The notes beneath the pieces were generated by a model. That model was not told the origin of the DNA and made no database searches. It saw nothing but the letters and a program-made list of their open reading frames with translations. From Catellatospora methionotrophica (GTDB lineage Bacteria > Actinomycetota > Actinomycetes > Mycobacteriales > Micromonosporaceae): DNA of 64,000 nucleotides. Of the stretch, positions 23,746-33,987 are shown one piece after another. Position 1 is the stretch's first letter, and each line of letters opens with the position of its first letter. Where the stretch lies: positions 186,001-250,000 of the forward strand of contig NZ_JAAOTJ010000006.1 of assembly GCF_011297335.1 (NCBI RefSeq), in the 5' to 3' direction. Both the position numbers and the translations under genes were made by a program.

Positions 23746-25053
23746 GTGGGACGTGCCAGCGGGGGTGGGGCGCCGAAGGGCTTCGGGCCGGACGGCGACG
23801 ATTCCGGCTGCCCGTTCCTGCACATCGACATGGACGCGTTCTTCGCCGCGGTGGAGGTGCGCCGCCGCCCGGAACTGCGCGGGCTGCCGGTGGTGGTCGG
23901 CGGGACCGGCGGGCGCGGAGTGGTGTCCTCGGCCAGCTACGAGGCCAGGGAGTACGGCATACGCAGCGCGATGCCCACCGCGATCGCGCGCAGCCGCTGC
24001 CCCCAGGCCATCTTCATCCAGCCCGACATGGCCGCGTACGCCGAGGCCTCCCACGCCGTGATGGCGCTGTTCCGCGACATCACGCCGATGGTCGAGCAGC
24101 TGTCGGTGGACGAGGCGTTCCTCGACGTGTCCGGCAGCCGCCGCCTGTTCGGCCCGCCCGCCGAGATCGCCCGGCTGATCCGCCGCCGCGTCGCCCAGGA
24201 GCAGCGGCTCACCTGCTCGATCGGCGTCGCGCCGAACAAGTTCCTGGCCAAGCTCGGCTCGACCCGGGCCAAGCCGGACGGGCTGCTGGTCATCCCCGCC
24301 GACAGGACGCTGAAGTTCCTGCGCCCGCTGCCGGTGTCGGTGCTGTGGGGGGTCGGCGAGCGCACCGAGGAGTCGCTGCACCGGCTGGGCCTGCGCACCG
24401 TAGCCGACGTCGCCGACGCGCCGCTGAGCCTGCTGCGGACCGCGGTCGGCCAGTCGCTGGCGGCGCACCTGCACGAGCTGGCCTGGGGCCGGGATTCCCG
24501 CCAGGTCAACACCGAGCACCAGGAGAAGTCGATCGGGGCCGAGGTTACCTTCGACACCGACCTGGGCGATCCGGAGGCGCTGCGCCGGGCGCTGCTCGCG
24601 CTGGCGCAGAAGGTGGCGGGCCGGGCCCGCGCCGCCGGGCAGGCCGGGCGCACCGTGTCGATCAAGGTGCGGTTCGCCGACTTCCGGACCATCTCCCGCT
24701 CGCGCACCCTGCCCGGCCCGACCGACGTGGCGCACGAGATGCTCGCGACCGCCTGGGAACTGTTCGAGGCGGTGCGTGCCCAGCAGCGGATCCGGCTGGT
24801 GGGGGTGCGGCTGGAGGGGCTGTCGGCGGCCGAGGGGGCGGTGCGGCAGCTGGCACTCGGCGAGGAGGAGGACGGCTGGCGGGAGGCTGAAGTGGCCAGC
24901 GACGCCGTCATCGCCCGGTTCGGCCGTGGGGCCGTCCGACCGGCCAGTCTTCTCGGTACGACCCGGCGTTCTACGGGTGCGGAGGGGCCGCGGTCGCAAA
25001 ATCCCGCTCCGGGCATGGTCGTCCCGCTTTCCGACCCGCCACCGCCCTCGTAG
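23746..25053 (+). CDS. dinB: DNA polymerase IV (DinB)
   Basis: A 435-residue active Y-family polymerase. The first catalytic motif is FLHIDMDAFFAAVE, with both acidic residues; the second is LSVDEAFLDVSG. SYEAREYGIRSAMPTAIARSRCP is the conserved finger segment, TCSIGVAPNKFLAKLGS the palm, and LWGVGERTEESLHRLGLRTVADVA the helix-hairpin-helix. Unlike ImuB it retains all catalytic residues. It bypasses minor-groove lesions at replication forks (family knowledge). The C-terminus lacks an obvious canonical QxxLxLF clamp motif, although VRQLALGEEEDGW may serve. Start chosen by the leaderless promoter; an ATG 30 bases upstream is the alternative. Confidence 0.92.
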   Translation: MGRASGGGAPKGFGPDGDDSGCPFLHIDMDAFFAAVEVRRRPELRGLPVVVGGTGGRGVVSSASYEAREYGIRSAMPTAIARSRCPQAIFIQPDMAAYAEASHAVMALFRDITPMVEQLSVDEAFLDVSGSRRLFGPPAEIARLIRRRVAQEQRLTCSIGVAPNKFLAKLGSTRAKPDGLLVIPADRTLKFLRPLPVSVLWGVGERTEESLHRLGLRTVADVADAPLSLLRTAVGQSLAAHLHELAWGRDSRQVNTEHQEKSIGAEVTFDTDLGDPEALRRALLALAQKVAGRARAAGQAGRTVSIKVRFADFRTISRSRTLPGPTDVAHEMLATAWELFEAVRAQQRIRLVGVRLEGLSAAEGAVRQLALGEEEDGWREAEVASDAVIARFGRGAVRPASLLGTTRRSTGAEGPRSQNPAPGMVVPLSDPPPPS

Positions 25054-25179
25054 ACTGACGGGTAGCAGTCGTCCGGCTGCAACACGTATTCACGGTTTGG
25101 CGATCTTCATCTGGGGAATCGGCGCTCTGTCGCACCCTGGAGAGGGGAACGCCGACCTGGCGGACCGGGGAGGAGAGCC

Positions 25180-25581
25180 GTGCCGCTATCCGAGCACGAG
25201 CAGAGGCTGTTCGAGCAGATCGAACGGTCGCTGTCCGAAGACCCGAAGTTCGCTTCGGCCGTCCGCCACAGCGACCCCAAATTCCACGCCCGCCGGCGGA
25301 TCATCATCTCCGCCGTGCTCATCCTCGCCGGACTGGGTCTGGTCGTCTACGGCGTCGCCGACAGCTCGAAGCTGTGGCTGGGCGTCGTCGGCTTCGTGCT
25401 GATGCTCGGCGCGGCGGCGTTCTGGATGCTCGCGCACAAGCGCAGCCAGACCACCGAACTGCGCACCGTGGGCGGCACCGCGACGCGCCGCACCCGTGGC
25501 GGCAACCGGCCCGGCCGCACCGGTGGCATCATCGATCGCCTGGAGAACCGCTGGCGCGAACGCGGTGACTTCGACCGCTGA
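25180..25581 (+). CDS. DUF3040 membrane protein
   Basis: A 133-residue protein. The conserved N-terminus PLSEHEQRLFEQIERSL defines DUF3040. Two adjacent membrane helices (about residues 45-62 and 66-85: IIISAVLILAGLGLVVYG and LWLGVVGFVLMLGAAAFWML) are followed by a basic, Gly/Arg-rich cytosolic tail. This actinobacteria-specific family usually lies near the mraZ/dcw region (Rv2169c-type, from memory). Here ~13 kb of inserted genes separates it from mraZ. Function unknown. GTG 25180 follows GGGGAGGAGAG. Confidence 0.85.
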   Translation: MPLSEHEQRLFEQIERSLSEDPKFASAVRHSDPKFHARRRIIISAVLILAGLGLVVYGVADSSKLWLGVVGFVLMLGAAAFWMLAHKRSQTTELRTVGGTATRRTRGGNRPGRTGGIIDRLENRWRERGDFDR

Positions 25582-25623
25582 TCCACCCCACCACCGGCGG
25601 GCCGCGCCGGTGCCCATACGACG

Positions 25624-25657
25624 GACGAGGGCCGCCCCGGCTGGGGCGGCCCTCGTC
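25624..25657. terminator. bidirectional hairpin between DUF3040 and transglutaminase genes
   Basis: A perfect 15-bp stem (GACGAGGGCCGCCCC with its complement) with a GGCT loop, between converging genes. It lacks a T-run, as is usual for terminators in high-GC actinobacteria. Confidence 0.7.
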
Positions 25658-25678
25658 ATGCGCGGCGGGATGCGCGGG

Positions 25679-28138
25679 TCAGCGCAGCAGCCGCCCTGGC
25701 CGTAGCGGCCGCAGCAGCCGCTTGCCGACCCCGCTGAGCCGGGCCAGCCGGTCGGACAGGGTGGTGAACCCGTTGAACGCGGCGTTGCGCCACCGCAGCA
25801 GCACCGACGGCGGCATCAGCATGGCCGTCAGGCGCACGCCCCGGTCGGCCTCGCCCGCGATGGCCCGGCGCACCGCGCGGACCGCCGGGGTGAGGCGGTC
25901 GGCCGCCAGCGGCACCGGCGCGTACCGGGCCCGCTCCTCGGCCATGCCGAGCAGGCGCGCCTGCTCCACCGCCGCCGACGCGGGCAGCGCGGTGCTGATC
26001 AGCCGCTCGACGGTGGCTCGCGGGGTCTCCGCCGGGTCGACGACGAGGCGGTGGTCGATCATCGTGTCGATGAGCTCGTCCCAGGCCGCGTGCGCCTGCC
26101 GCCGGGCGGCGTCGGTGTCGGTGACCACGGTCATGGTCAGGTCCGCCACCGAGACGCCGACGTCGGCGAAGTCGCCGCCGGAGGCCGCCACGGCGGCCCG
26201 CATGCCCCGCCGGCGGCGCAGCATCGAACGCCGCAGCGCCGGGGTGATCAGCAGCGCCAGCAGCAGCACCACGCCGCCGGTCGCCACCCATACCCAGGTG
26301 GGCAGCTCGTTGTCCAGGGTGATCGGGCCGGCCACGCCGCCGTCGGGGTCGATCGGGTCGCGGGTCGGCCCGCCCGGACCTGCCGAGCCGTCGGTCGCGC
26401 CGGGGCTCAGCGAGGGCCGCGCGCCGCCCGGGACCTCTTCGGGCGCGTCGACGTCCGGCGCCCACGCCGTGGGGGCCGAGCCCACCACGTACGTCGACGG
26501 GGTCGCGTCGAACGGCACCCAGCCGAAGCCGGAGAAGTAGACCTCGGTCCAGGCGTGCAGGTTGCGGTTGGTGAGCGTACGCACCCCGTTGTCCGACGAG
26601 CTGCCCAGCGTGAACCCGAACGCCACCCGGGCCGGGATGCCCGCGGTGCGCACCATCCAGGCCAGCGCGGCGGCGTACTGCTCGCAGAAGCCGCGCTTGT
26701 TGTTCAGGAAGTCCACGATCGCCGCGCCCGAGGTGCCCGCCGGGGCGGCCACGTCGTACCTGAAGTCGTTCTTGGCGGAGAAGTAGTCGTAGAGCGCGCG
26801 GACCCGGTCGTAGTTGTTCGTCTTGCCCTCGACCAGCTTGTCCACCAGCGTCCGTACCTCGGACACCTCGGGCACCCGGCTGAACTCGCGCTGGTTGCTG
26901 TCGGACGCGGCCATGATCGGCGCGGTGCGCAGCTGGTCCGGGGTGAAGTCCGCGCGCACGTAGTCGAACTCGTACGACTGCTCGGCGGAGTTGGCCCGCT
27001 GCGAGTAAAGGATCTGCAGCGACGGGTCGTACGACCAGGCGGCGTCCAGCCCGCGGACCGCCGTCGGGGCCGCGTAGACCGGCAGCAGCGGCATGGCGAA
27101 GTTCTCGGTGATCTCGACGCGGGCCGTGGCGGCCTGCGAGCGCACCGAGCCGAGGTCCAGCCCGGACGGGTCGGGCAGGTTGTCGCTGACCGGCTGCCCG
27201 GTGGGCTGGCGGCTGGCGAACCCGCCGCCGCTGATCTGGTCCGCGACGCCGAAGCGCATGTAGAACGGGTCCGGGTCGTTGGTGGTGACCTTGACCATGT
27301 CCTGCACCCCGGCCTGCTTGAGCCGCCCGGACAGCTCGGCGAACAGGTCCACCCGGCCGTTGCCGCGGGGGCCCTTGCCGGCCTGGCCGAGGCCGTCGCC
27401 GGAGCCGAAGTCGCCGAGGAAGCCCGCGCTCATCGCGGGTACGGCCAGCGGCAGCGCGACCGCCACCAGCACGCCGACCACGGCCAGCCGCCGCCCGGCC
27501 GACGCCAGCGGCGACGGCTCCCAGACGTCGACGCCGCGGCCCTCGCCGGTGAACCGGCGGCCGAAGCGGCGTACCCGGTCGACGTTGTCGCTGACCAGCA
27601 GCCACAGGAAACCGATCGCGCCGACGATGAACGGGATCGGCGACAGCGAGTCGACGTAGACCGCGACCGGCACCGAGTAGATGGCCAGCATCGGCAGGCC
27701 CGCCAACGCCGGGCGGCGCAGCCCGACGGCGCACACGTCCACCAGGATCGCCACCGAGCCCATGCCCAGGGCGCTGACGAACAGCAGCCCGTCCAGGTCG
27801 GGGACCGGCACGTAGCTCTTCTGGACCTCCTCGCCGGCCAGCGCGAACAGCCTGCCGAACTCGGCGAAGGTGTCCGGGGTCGGGATCAGCCCGAGGATGG
27901 CGGTGCCGTTGCCGAACAGCCAGGTCAGGCCGATCAGCAGCGCGCCCAGCATGGCCAGCAGCTGGGCCCAGAGCCGCCCGCGCAGCGAGCGCGCGCCCAG
28001 CGCGGCTCCGGTCACCATCGCGACGATGAGCCCGCCCTCGAACAGCCAGGTCCACCCGGCGAAGATGTCCGAGATCGGGGCCGAGGCCAGCACCGTGGCC
28101 GCGCCCGCGACCAGGCCCAGATGACGTCGTGAGTTCAT
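25679..28138 (-). CDS. TgpA-type membrane transglutaminase-like protein
   Basis: An 819-residue protein with an N-terminal membrane domain of about six helices (residues ~1-210), an extracytoplasmic region with a transglutaminase-core domain, a further membrane helix (TWVWVATGGVVLLLALLITPAL) and a cytosolic C-terminal domain. The cysteine-protease triad reads GFCEQYAAALAWMVR (Cys), NLHAWTEVYF (His) and VPFDATPS (Asp). Its start overlaps the DUF58 stop by 4 bases, completing the conserved MoxR-DUF58-transglutaminase operon. The function of such operons is largely unknown; cell-envelope protein maturation is a common suggestion. The start at 28138 is set by the overlap; the frame runs open upstream as an artefact of GC bias. 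Confidence 0.88.
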   Translation of the reverse strand: MNSRRHLGLVAGAATVLASAPISDIFAGWTWLFEGGLIVAMVTGAALGARSLRGRLWAQLLAMLGALLIGLTWLFGNGTAILGLIPTPDTFAEFGRLFALAGEEVQKSYVPVPDLDGLLFVSALGMGSVAILVDVCAVGLRRPALAGLPMLAIYSVPVAVYVDSLSPIPFIVGAIGFLWLLVSDNVDRVRRFGRRFTGEGRGVDVWEPSPLASAGRRLAVVGVLVAVALPLAVPAMSAGFLGDFGSGDGLGQAGKGPRGNGRVDLFAELSGRLKQAGVQDMVKVTTNDPDPFYMRFGVADQISGGGFASRQPTGQPVSDNLPDPSGLDLGSVRSQAATARVEITENFAMPLLPVYAAPTAVRGLDAAWSYDPSLQILYSQRANSAEQSYEFDYVRADFTPDQLRTAPIMAASDSNQREFSRVPEVSEVRTLVDKLVEGKTNNYDRVRALYDYFSAKNDFRYDVAAPAGTSGAAIVDFLNNKRGFCEQYAAALAWMVRTAGIPARVAFGFTLGSSSDNGVRTLTNRNLHAWTEVYFSGFGWVPFDATPSTYVVGSAPTAWAPDVDAPEEVPGGARPSLSPGATDGSAGPGGPTRDPIDPDGGVAGPITLDNELPTWVWVATGGVVLLLALLITPALRRSMLRRRRGMRAAVAASGGDFADVGVSVADLTMTVVTDTDAARRQAHAAWDELIDTMIDHRLVVDPAETPRATVERLISTALPASAAVEQARLLGMAEERARYAPVPLAADRLTPAVRAVRRAIAGEADRGVRLTAMLMPPSVLLRWRNAAFNGFTTLSDRLARLSGVGKRLLRPLRPGRLLR

Positions 28139-29436
28139 CGGCCGCCTCCCATGGTGACCGTCTCGGCCATCGCCGCGCGTACCGCGAAGCCCTGCTGGCC
28201 CCGGGCCGCCTGCGGCCACAGCGTGGGCAGCTGGTCGCCGTGCTTGACCCGGACGACCCGCCAGCCGCTCTGCATCAGCGACAGCGCCGCCGCCGCGTGC
28301 TCGTGCTCGGCCGCCTCGCGCGACGCCGCGGGCAGGTTGAGCCAGGTGCTGGCGTCCAGGAAGAACGCCACGCAGGTGGTGCCGCTGGTACGCAGCGCCG
28401 ACAGCAGCCGGGCCTCCTCGGCGCTGAGCAGGCCCAGCACCGCGATGATCAGTCCGCCGTCGGCGCGCCGCCGGGTGTGCTCGACCAGGCTGCCGACGTC
28501 GCCGCGCGGCGAGGCCTTCACCTCGGCCAGGTGGTCGAGCAGCATGCCGTCGCCGACGCCCTCGGTGGCGTCGATGTCGGCGCCGGTGTCGGTGACCAGG
28601 CGCAGCCGGTATCCGGCCTGGCGCAGGTGCACCGCGATGCTGGCCGAGGCCGACACCGCCCACTCGAAGCTGGCCGTCGGGCCCTCGCCCCGGTGCGCGC
28701 CCAGCCGCGTGTCGAGCAGGACCGTGGCCCGGCTCTCCCACGGCTGCTCCTCGCGGCGCACCATCAGCTCGCCGACCCGCGCCGTCGAGCGCCAGTGCAC
28801 CCGGCGCAGGTCGTCGCCGCGGCGGTACTCGCGCGTCGCGGCGTCGTCCTCGCCGTGTACGGCGACCGAGCGGGCGCGGCTGTCGCCGGTGCCGGAGTAC
28901 TCCCCGGCCAGGCGCACCAGCTGCAACGGGGACACGTTCGGGATGACGGTCAGCTTGTCCGCGCTGGGGAACGAGCGGGTCAGCTCGCACAGCCCGAACG
29001 GGTCCGTCATGCGCAGGGTCAGCGGGCCGACCTCGTAGCGCCCGCGCAGCTCGGCCCGCACCGTGTACGCCACGGAGCTGGCCTGCTGCGCGCCGAGGCG
29101 CTCCAGCACCAGCCGGGGCCGGCTGCCCAGCGCGTAGGGCAGCCGGTCCTCCAGCAGCAGGGTGCCGGTGGGCAGCCGCGACATGTTCTGCAGCCGCAGC
29201 AGCACCCGGGCGTTGCCGCCGGCCTGCACCCGGTACGGGTCGAGGCTGCGGGTGCAGGCGAGCTTGTAGCGCGCCCGGCCCACGTACATCGCCGCCATCA
29301 GCGGCAGCGCCACGAGCAGCACCGCCACCCGCATCAGGTCCTTCTCGCCGAGGGCGAGCGCGCACAGCAGCGCGGCCGCGCCCGCGGCGAGGAACGAGCG
29401 TCCGCGGGTGGTGAGCCCGCGCAGCGCCTCACGCAT
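28135..29436 (-). CDS. DUF58 domain-containing protein
   Basis: A 433-residue protein with two N-terminal membrane helices (LAAGAAALLCALALGEK and VAVLLVALPLMAAMYVG) followed by a vWA-like DUF58 domain. The diagnostic segment is EYRRGDDLRRVHWRSTARVGELMVRREEQP, ending in ATVLLDTRLG. Partner of MoxR ATPases in many bacteria, probably as the substrate-facing adaptor of the chaperone-like complex (family knowledge). It sits between moxR (gap 3 bases) and the transglutaminase gene (4-base overlap), so translational coupling is nearly certain. Confidence 0.9.
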   Translation of the reverse strand: MREALRGLTTRGRSFLAAGAAALLCALALGEKDLMRVAVLLVALPLMAAMYVGRARYKLACTRSLDPYRVQAGGNARVLLRLQNMSRLPTGTLLLEDRLPYALGSRPRLVLERLGAQQASSVAYTVRAELRGRYEVGPLTLRMTDPFGLCELTRSFPSADKLTVIPNVSPLQLVRLAGEYSGTGDSRARSVAVHGEDDAATREYRRGDDLRRVHWRSTARVGELMVRREEQPWESRATVLLDTRLGAHRGEGPTASFEWAVSASASIAVHLRQAGYRLRLVTDTGADIDATEGVGDGMLLDHLAEVKASPRGDVGSLVEHTRRRADGGLIIAVLGLLSAEEARLLSALRTSGTTCVAFFLDASTWLNLPAASREAAEHEHAAAALSLMQSGWRVVRVKHGDQLPTLWPQAARGQQGFAVRAAMAETVTMGGGR

Positions 29437-29439
29437 GGG

Positions 29440-30492
<1,053 letters not shown>

Positions 30493-30813
30493 ATGTCCTC
30501 CTGTAGTTCGCAACTGCGGGGCCTGGCCCCCGTGGGACGGGCGCTCGATGCGCTCACCCGGGCCTCCCACCATTCTGATCACTCGCGCTCCGACAGAACG
30601 CCGACCTCCGTCGGGGAGGTTGCTTCCTGTGCAAGCACCGGGCCGGACGGCCGACCCGGCGCGCCGGGCGCCCCGCAGCGGACTGCGAGCCTTGTCCGCA
30701 GTGTTCCGTAGTTGCGGCGCATGCGGCAATGGCGGGCCGCCGTCGGCGGGTGTGACGCGCCGGATCGGCCGGTGTGCGAGGTATGCGAGATGCAGGGCCG
30801 GTGCGTCCGGGGG
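30493..30813. other. intergenic region between moxR and the leuS leader
   Basis: A 321-base divergent gap. It must contain the moxR promoter, but I could not pick a convincing -35/-10 pair. No RNA gene, repeat family member or credible reading frame is seen before the leuS leader at 30814. Confidence 0.4.
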
Positions 30814-30825
30814 TATCATGCGGTC
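30814..30825 (+). promoter_or_regulatory. -10 element of the leuS leader transcript
   Basis: TATCAT (30814-30819) is followed by 6 bases and the ATG of a 12-codon leader peptide. The transcript would start on or next to that ATG, giving a leaderless leader peptide. Confidence 0.55.
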
Positions 30826-30864
30826 ATGGCTTGGGCCCTGGCGCTCCTTAGTGAGCCGTGCTGA
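30826..30864 (+). CDS. leuS leader peptide, leucine-rich
   Basis: A 12-codon reading frame encoding MAWALALLSEPC and a TGA stop. Leu codons CTG, CTC and CTT occur at positions 5, 7 and 8. It is followed by one hairpin (30855-30862 pairing with 30883-30890, so overlapping the last codons) and then a terminator. This is the classic layout of ribosome-mediated attenuation. With leucyl-tRNA scarce, ribosomes would stall on the Leu codons and change the fold, allowing read-through into leuS. The codon content and geometry are seen directly; regulation is inferred. Confidence 0.65.
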   Translation: MAWALALLSEPC

Positions 30865-30892
30865 CGCGACAGAGCGCGTGTGAGCACGGCGA

Positions 30893-30917
30893 CCCCTCCT
30901 GCGTGAGGGGCTTTTTT
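30893..30917 (+). terminator. intrinsic terminator (attenuator) upstream of leuS
   Basis: CCCCTC and GAGGGG form a 6-bp stem around CTGCGT, followed by C and six T. It lies 29 bases after the leader-peptide stop and 120 bases before the leuS ATG. Confidence 0.75.
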
Positions 30918-31037
30918 GTGCCCGCTCGCGGGTGCGCGGGACAAGCCCCGCTCGCCTGGGGCACGCCGCCGACGCGCTGACGCGTCCGCCTACCGCCCGA
31001 TGACTTTGATCTTGATCTGACTCGTGAGGACCTGGAC

Positions 31038-33848
31038 ATGAGCGAGCACGCCGAGACCCCGGCCGACATTCCCCCCTACCGCTACACCGCCGCGTCCGCG
31101 AACGCCATCGAGGCGCAGTGGCAGGACTACTGGCAGGAGCACGGGACCTTCCACACGCCGAACCCGGCGGGTCCGCTGGCCGACCCGTCGCACCCGCGCT
31201 CGGGCGCGCCGAAGCAGTTCGTGCTGGACATGTTCCCGTACCCGTCCGGCGCGGGCCTGCACGTGGGACACCCGCTGGGCTTCATCGGCACCGACGTGTT
31301 CGCCCGCTTCCAGCGCATGGCGGGCTTCAACGTGCTGCACACGATGGGCTTCGACTCGTTCGGCCTGCCCGCCGAGCAGTACGCGGTGCAGACCGGCACC
31401 CACCCGCGCATCACCACCGAGCGCAACGTCGAGCGCTACCGCGCCCAGCTGCGCATGCTGGGCCTGGGCCACGACGACCGGCGCTCGGTGGCCACCACCG
31501 ACGTCGCGTTCTACCGCTGGACCCAGTGGATCTTCCTGCAGGTCTTCAACTCCTGGTACGACGCCGAGCAGGGCAAGGCCCGGCCGATCTCGGAGCTGGT
31601 CGAGAAGTTCGCCGCCGAGGACCCGTCCTGGGCCGCGAAGTCCGTCGCCGAGCAGCGCGCGATCATCAACGAGCACCGCCTGGCGTACGTCTCCGAGGCC
31701 CCAGTGAACTGGTGCCCCGGCCTGGGCACGGTGCTGGCCAACGAGGAGGTCACCTCCGACGGGCGCAGCGAGCGCGGCAACTTCCCGGTCTTCAAGCGCA
31801 GCCTGAAGCAGTGGATGATGCGCATCACCGCGTACGGCGACCGCCTGATCGACGACCTGGACACGCTGGACTGGCCCGAGCCGATCAAGGCGATGCAGCG
31901 GAACTGGATCGGCCGCTCCACCGGCGCGCACATCGCGTTCCCCGTGGCGGGCGCGGACCCGATCCGGGTGTTCACCACCCGCCCCGACACCGTGTACGGC
32001 GCGACCTACATGGTCGTCGCGCCCGAGCACGAGCTGGTCGACGGCATCGTCCCGGCGGCGTGGCCCGAGGGCACCCACGAGGTGTGGACCGGCGGGCACG
32101 ACACCCCGGCCGCGGCGGTCGCCGCGTACCGCGCCGAGGCCGCGGCCAAGACCGAGCTGGAGCGCCAGGCCGACGCCAAGGTCAAGACCGGCGTCTTCAC
32201 CGGGGCGTACGCCACCAACCCCGTCAACGGCGCGCGCGTGCCGGTGTTCATCGCCGACTACGTGCTGGCCGGCTACGGCACCGGCGCGATCATGGCCGTG
32301 CCCGGCCAGGACGAGCGCGACTGGGAGTTCGCCGAGGTCTTCGAGCTGCCGATCATCCGCACCGTGCAGCCGAGCGCGGGCTTCGACGGCAAGGCGTTCA
32401 CCGGCGAGGGCCCGGCGATCAACTCCGGCATGCTGGACGGCCTGGGCATCGCCGAGGCCAAGGAGAAGATCATCGCCTGGCTGGAGGCCGAGGGGCACGG
32501 CCAGGGCGCGACCACGTACCGGCTGCGCGACTGGCTGTTCAGCCGCCAGCGCTACTGGGGCGAGCCGTTCCCCATCGTGTACGGCGCCGACGGCAACGCC
32601 ATCGCGCTGCCCGAGTCGATGCTGCCGCTGGAACTGCCCGAGGTCGCCGACTTCTCGCCGAAGACCTTCGAGCCCGACGACGCCACCTCCTCGCCGGAGA
32701 CGCCGCTGTCGCGCAACAAGGAGTGGACCGAGGTCGAACTGGACCTGGGTGACGGCCCGCAGACCTACATCCGCGAGACCAACACCATGCCCCAGTGGGC
32801 GGGCTCCTGCTGGTACCAGCTGCGCTACCTGGACCCCACCAACGAGCTGGCCTTCGTCGACCCGGCCAACGAGGCCTACTGGGTCGGGCCGCAGCACGCG
32901 GGCGACTCCGGCGGCGTCGACCTGTACGTCGGCGGCGTCGAGCACGCCGTCCTGCACCTGCTGTACGCCCGGTTCTGGCACAAGGTCCTGTTCGACCTGG
33001 GCCGGGTCAGCAGCTTCGAGCCATACCATCGGCTGTTCAACCAGGGCTACATCCAGGCGTACGCCTACACCGACGACCGGGGCGCCTACGTCCCGGCCGA
33101 GGAGGTCGCCGAGGAGCAGCAGACCGTCTACACCTGGAACGGCGAGAAGGTCAACCGCGAGTACGGCAAGATGGGCAAGTCGCTGAAGAACGTCGTGACG
33201 CCCGACGAGATGGTCGAGCGGTACGGCGCCGACACCTTCCGCGTCTACGAGATGTCCATGGGCCCGCTGGAGGTGTCCCGCCCCTGGGAGACCCGGGCCG
33301 TCATCGGCTCGTACCGCTTCCTGCAGCGGGTCTGGCGCACCGTGATCGACGAGGAGACCGGCGCGGTCACCGTGGTCGACGCCCCAGCCTCCGACGACCT
33401 GCGCCGCCTGCTGCACCGCACCATCGCCGGGGTCCGCGAGGACATGGCCGCGCTGCGCTTCAACACCGCGATCGCGAAGCTGATCGAGCTGACCAACGCG
33501 GTGACCAAGGCCGGCGCGACCCCGCGTGAGATCGCCGAGCCGCTGGTGCTGATGCTGGCCCCCATCGCCCCGCACATCGCCGAGGAGCTGTGGTCCAAGC
33601 TGGGCCACGAGGGCTCGCTGACCTTCGCCGACTTCCCGGTCGCCGACCCGGCGCTGCTGACCGCCGACCTGGTCACCTACCCGGTCCAGGTCAACGGCAA
33701 GGTCCGCGGCCGGATCGAGGTGGCCGCCGACGCGGCCGAAGACGAGGTCCGCGCCGCAGCCCTGGCCGCGGTCACCGACTCCCTGGCCGGCAAGGACCCG
33801 AAGAAGGTCATCGTCGTCCCCGGCCGCCTGGTCAGCATCGTCGCCTGA
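31038..33848 (+). CDS. leuS: leucyl-tRNA synthetase
   Basis: A 936-residue class I synthetase that charges tRNA-Leu. The HIGH-type motif is [16 protein letters not shown] and the KMSKS-type motif is [10 protein letters not shown], about residue 713. The CP1 editing domain includes [20 protein letters not shown] and [21 protein letters not shown], the latter with the editing Asp. The C-terminal [13 protein letters not shown] is the tRNA-binding domain signature. Length is normal. Expression is probably set by the leader peptide and terminator upstream. The gene converges on the DUF559 gene, with a long hairpin and a 66-bp palindrome between them. Confidence 0.97.
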   Translation: MSEHAETPADIPPYRYTAASANAIEAQWQDYWQEHGTFHTPNPAGPLADPSHPRSGAPKQFVLDMFPYPSGAGLHVGHPLGFIGTDVFARFQRMAGFNVLHTMGFDSFGLPAEQYAVQTGTHPRITTERNVERYRAQLRMLGLGHDDRRSVATTDVAFYRWTQWIFLQVFNSWYDAEQGKARPISELVEKFAAEDPSWAAKSVAEQRAIINEHRLAYVSEAPVNWCPGLGTVLANEEVTSDGRSERGNFPVFKRSLKQWMMRITAYGDRLIDDLDTLDWPEPIKAMQRNWIGRSTGAHIAFPVAGADPIRVFTTRPDTVYGATYMVVAPEHELVDGIVPAAWPEGTHEVWTGGHDTPAAAVAAYRAEAAAKTELERQADAKVKTGVFTGAYATNPVNGARVPVFIADYVLAGYGTGAIMAVPGQDERDWEFAEVFELPIIRTVQPSAGFDGKAFTGEGPAINSGMLDGLGIAEAKEKIIAWLEAEGHGQGATTYRLRDWLFSRQRYWGEPFPIVYGADGNAIALPESMLPLELPEVADFSPKTFEPDDATSSPETPLSRNKEWTEVELDLGDGPQTYIRETNTMPQWAGSCWYQLRYLDPTNELAFVDPANEAYWVGPQHAGDSGGVDLYVGGVEHAVLHLLYARFWHKVLFDLGRVSSFEPYHRLFNQGYIQAYAYTDDRGAYVPAEEVAEEQQTVYTWNGEKVNREYGKMGKSLKNVVTPDEMVERYGADTFRVYEMSMGPLEVSRPWETRAVIGSYRFLQRVWRTVIDEETGAVTVVDAPASDDLRRLLHRTIAGVREDMAALRFNTAIAKLIELTNAVTKAGATPREIAEPLVLMLAPIAPHIAEELWSKLGHEGSLTFADFPVADPALLTADLVTYPVQVNGKVRGRIEVAADAAEDEVRAAALAAVTDSLAGKDPKKVIVVPGRLVSIVA

Positions 33849-33856
33849 CCCTTTTT

Positions 33857-33908
33857 GAAGGAAGGGCACCTTCTTAACGCTCCGCGTTATGGAAGGTGCC
33901 CTTCCTTC
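33857..33908. terminator. 17-bp perfect hairpin after leuS (GGAAGG-type repeat)
   Basis: The arms at 33857-33873 and 33892-33908 pair over 17 bases without mismatch, and the loop contains a further 5-bp stem (AACGC with GCGTT). It starts 8 bases after the leuS stop. The core resembles the element at 10233. There is no T-run after it on either strand, but its position fits a transcript end. Confidence 0.65.
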
Positions 33909-33921
33909 TGCTTACGGTTCG

Positions 33922-33987
33922 ATGATCTGTTTTTGTGGACGCCTACGGCCCCTATAGGGGCATCCAGCGTCCGCAAAAACGGATCAT
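33922..33987. repeat. 66-bp palindrome, family 2 copy G
   Basis: Begins ATGATCTGTTTTTGTGGACG and ends CGTCCGCAAAAACGGATCAT, around a CCCCTATAGGGG centre that is itself palindromic. The TGA stop codon of the minus-strand DUF559 gene lies in the right edge (33984-33986). A second copy lies just upstream of that gene, in the same orientation. Confidence 0.85.

Noticed and set aside
28139-29365. N-terminal extension of the transglutaminase frame by ~400 codons
   Set aside because: The extension lies in a different frame over the DUF58 gene and has shadow-type composition. The ATG at 28138 in the 4-base overlap, followed at once by membrane helices, is the real start.
30814-31037. A T-box riboswitch upstream of leuS
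   Set aside because: There is no T-box consensus (AGGGTGG-type) or specifier-loop arrangement. The leucine-codon peptide explains the terminator better.
30990-33869. A ~960-codon open frame antisense to leuS
   Set aside because: Same GC-bias artefact; the sense strand encodes a complete leucyl-tRNA synthetase with all motifs.
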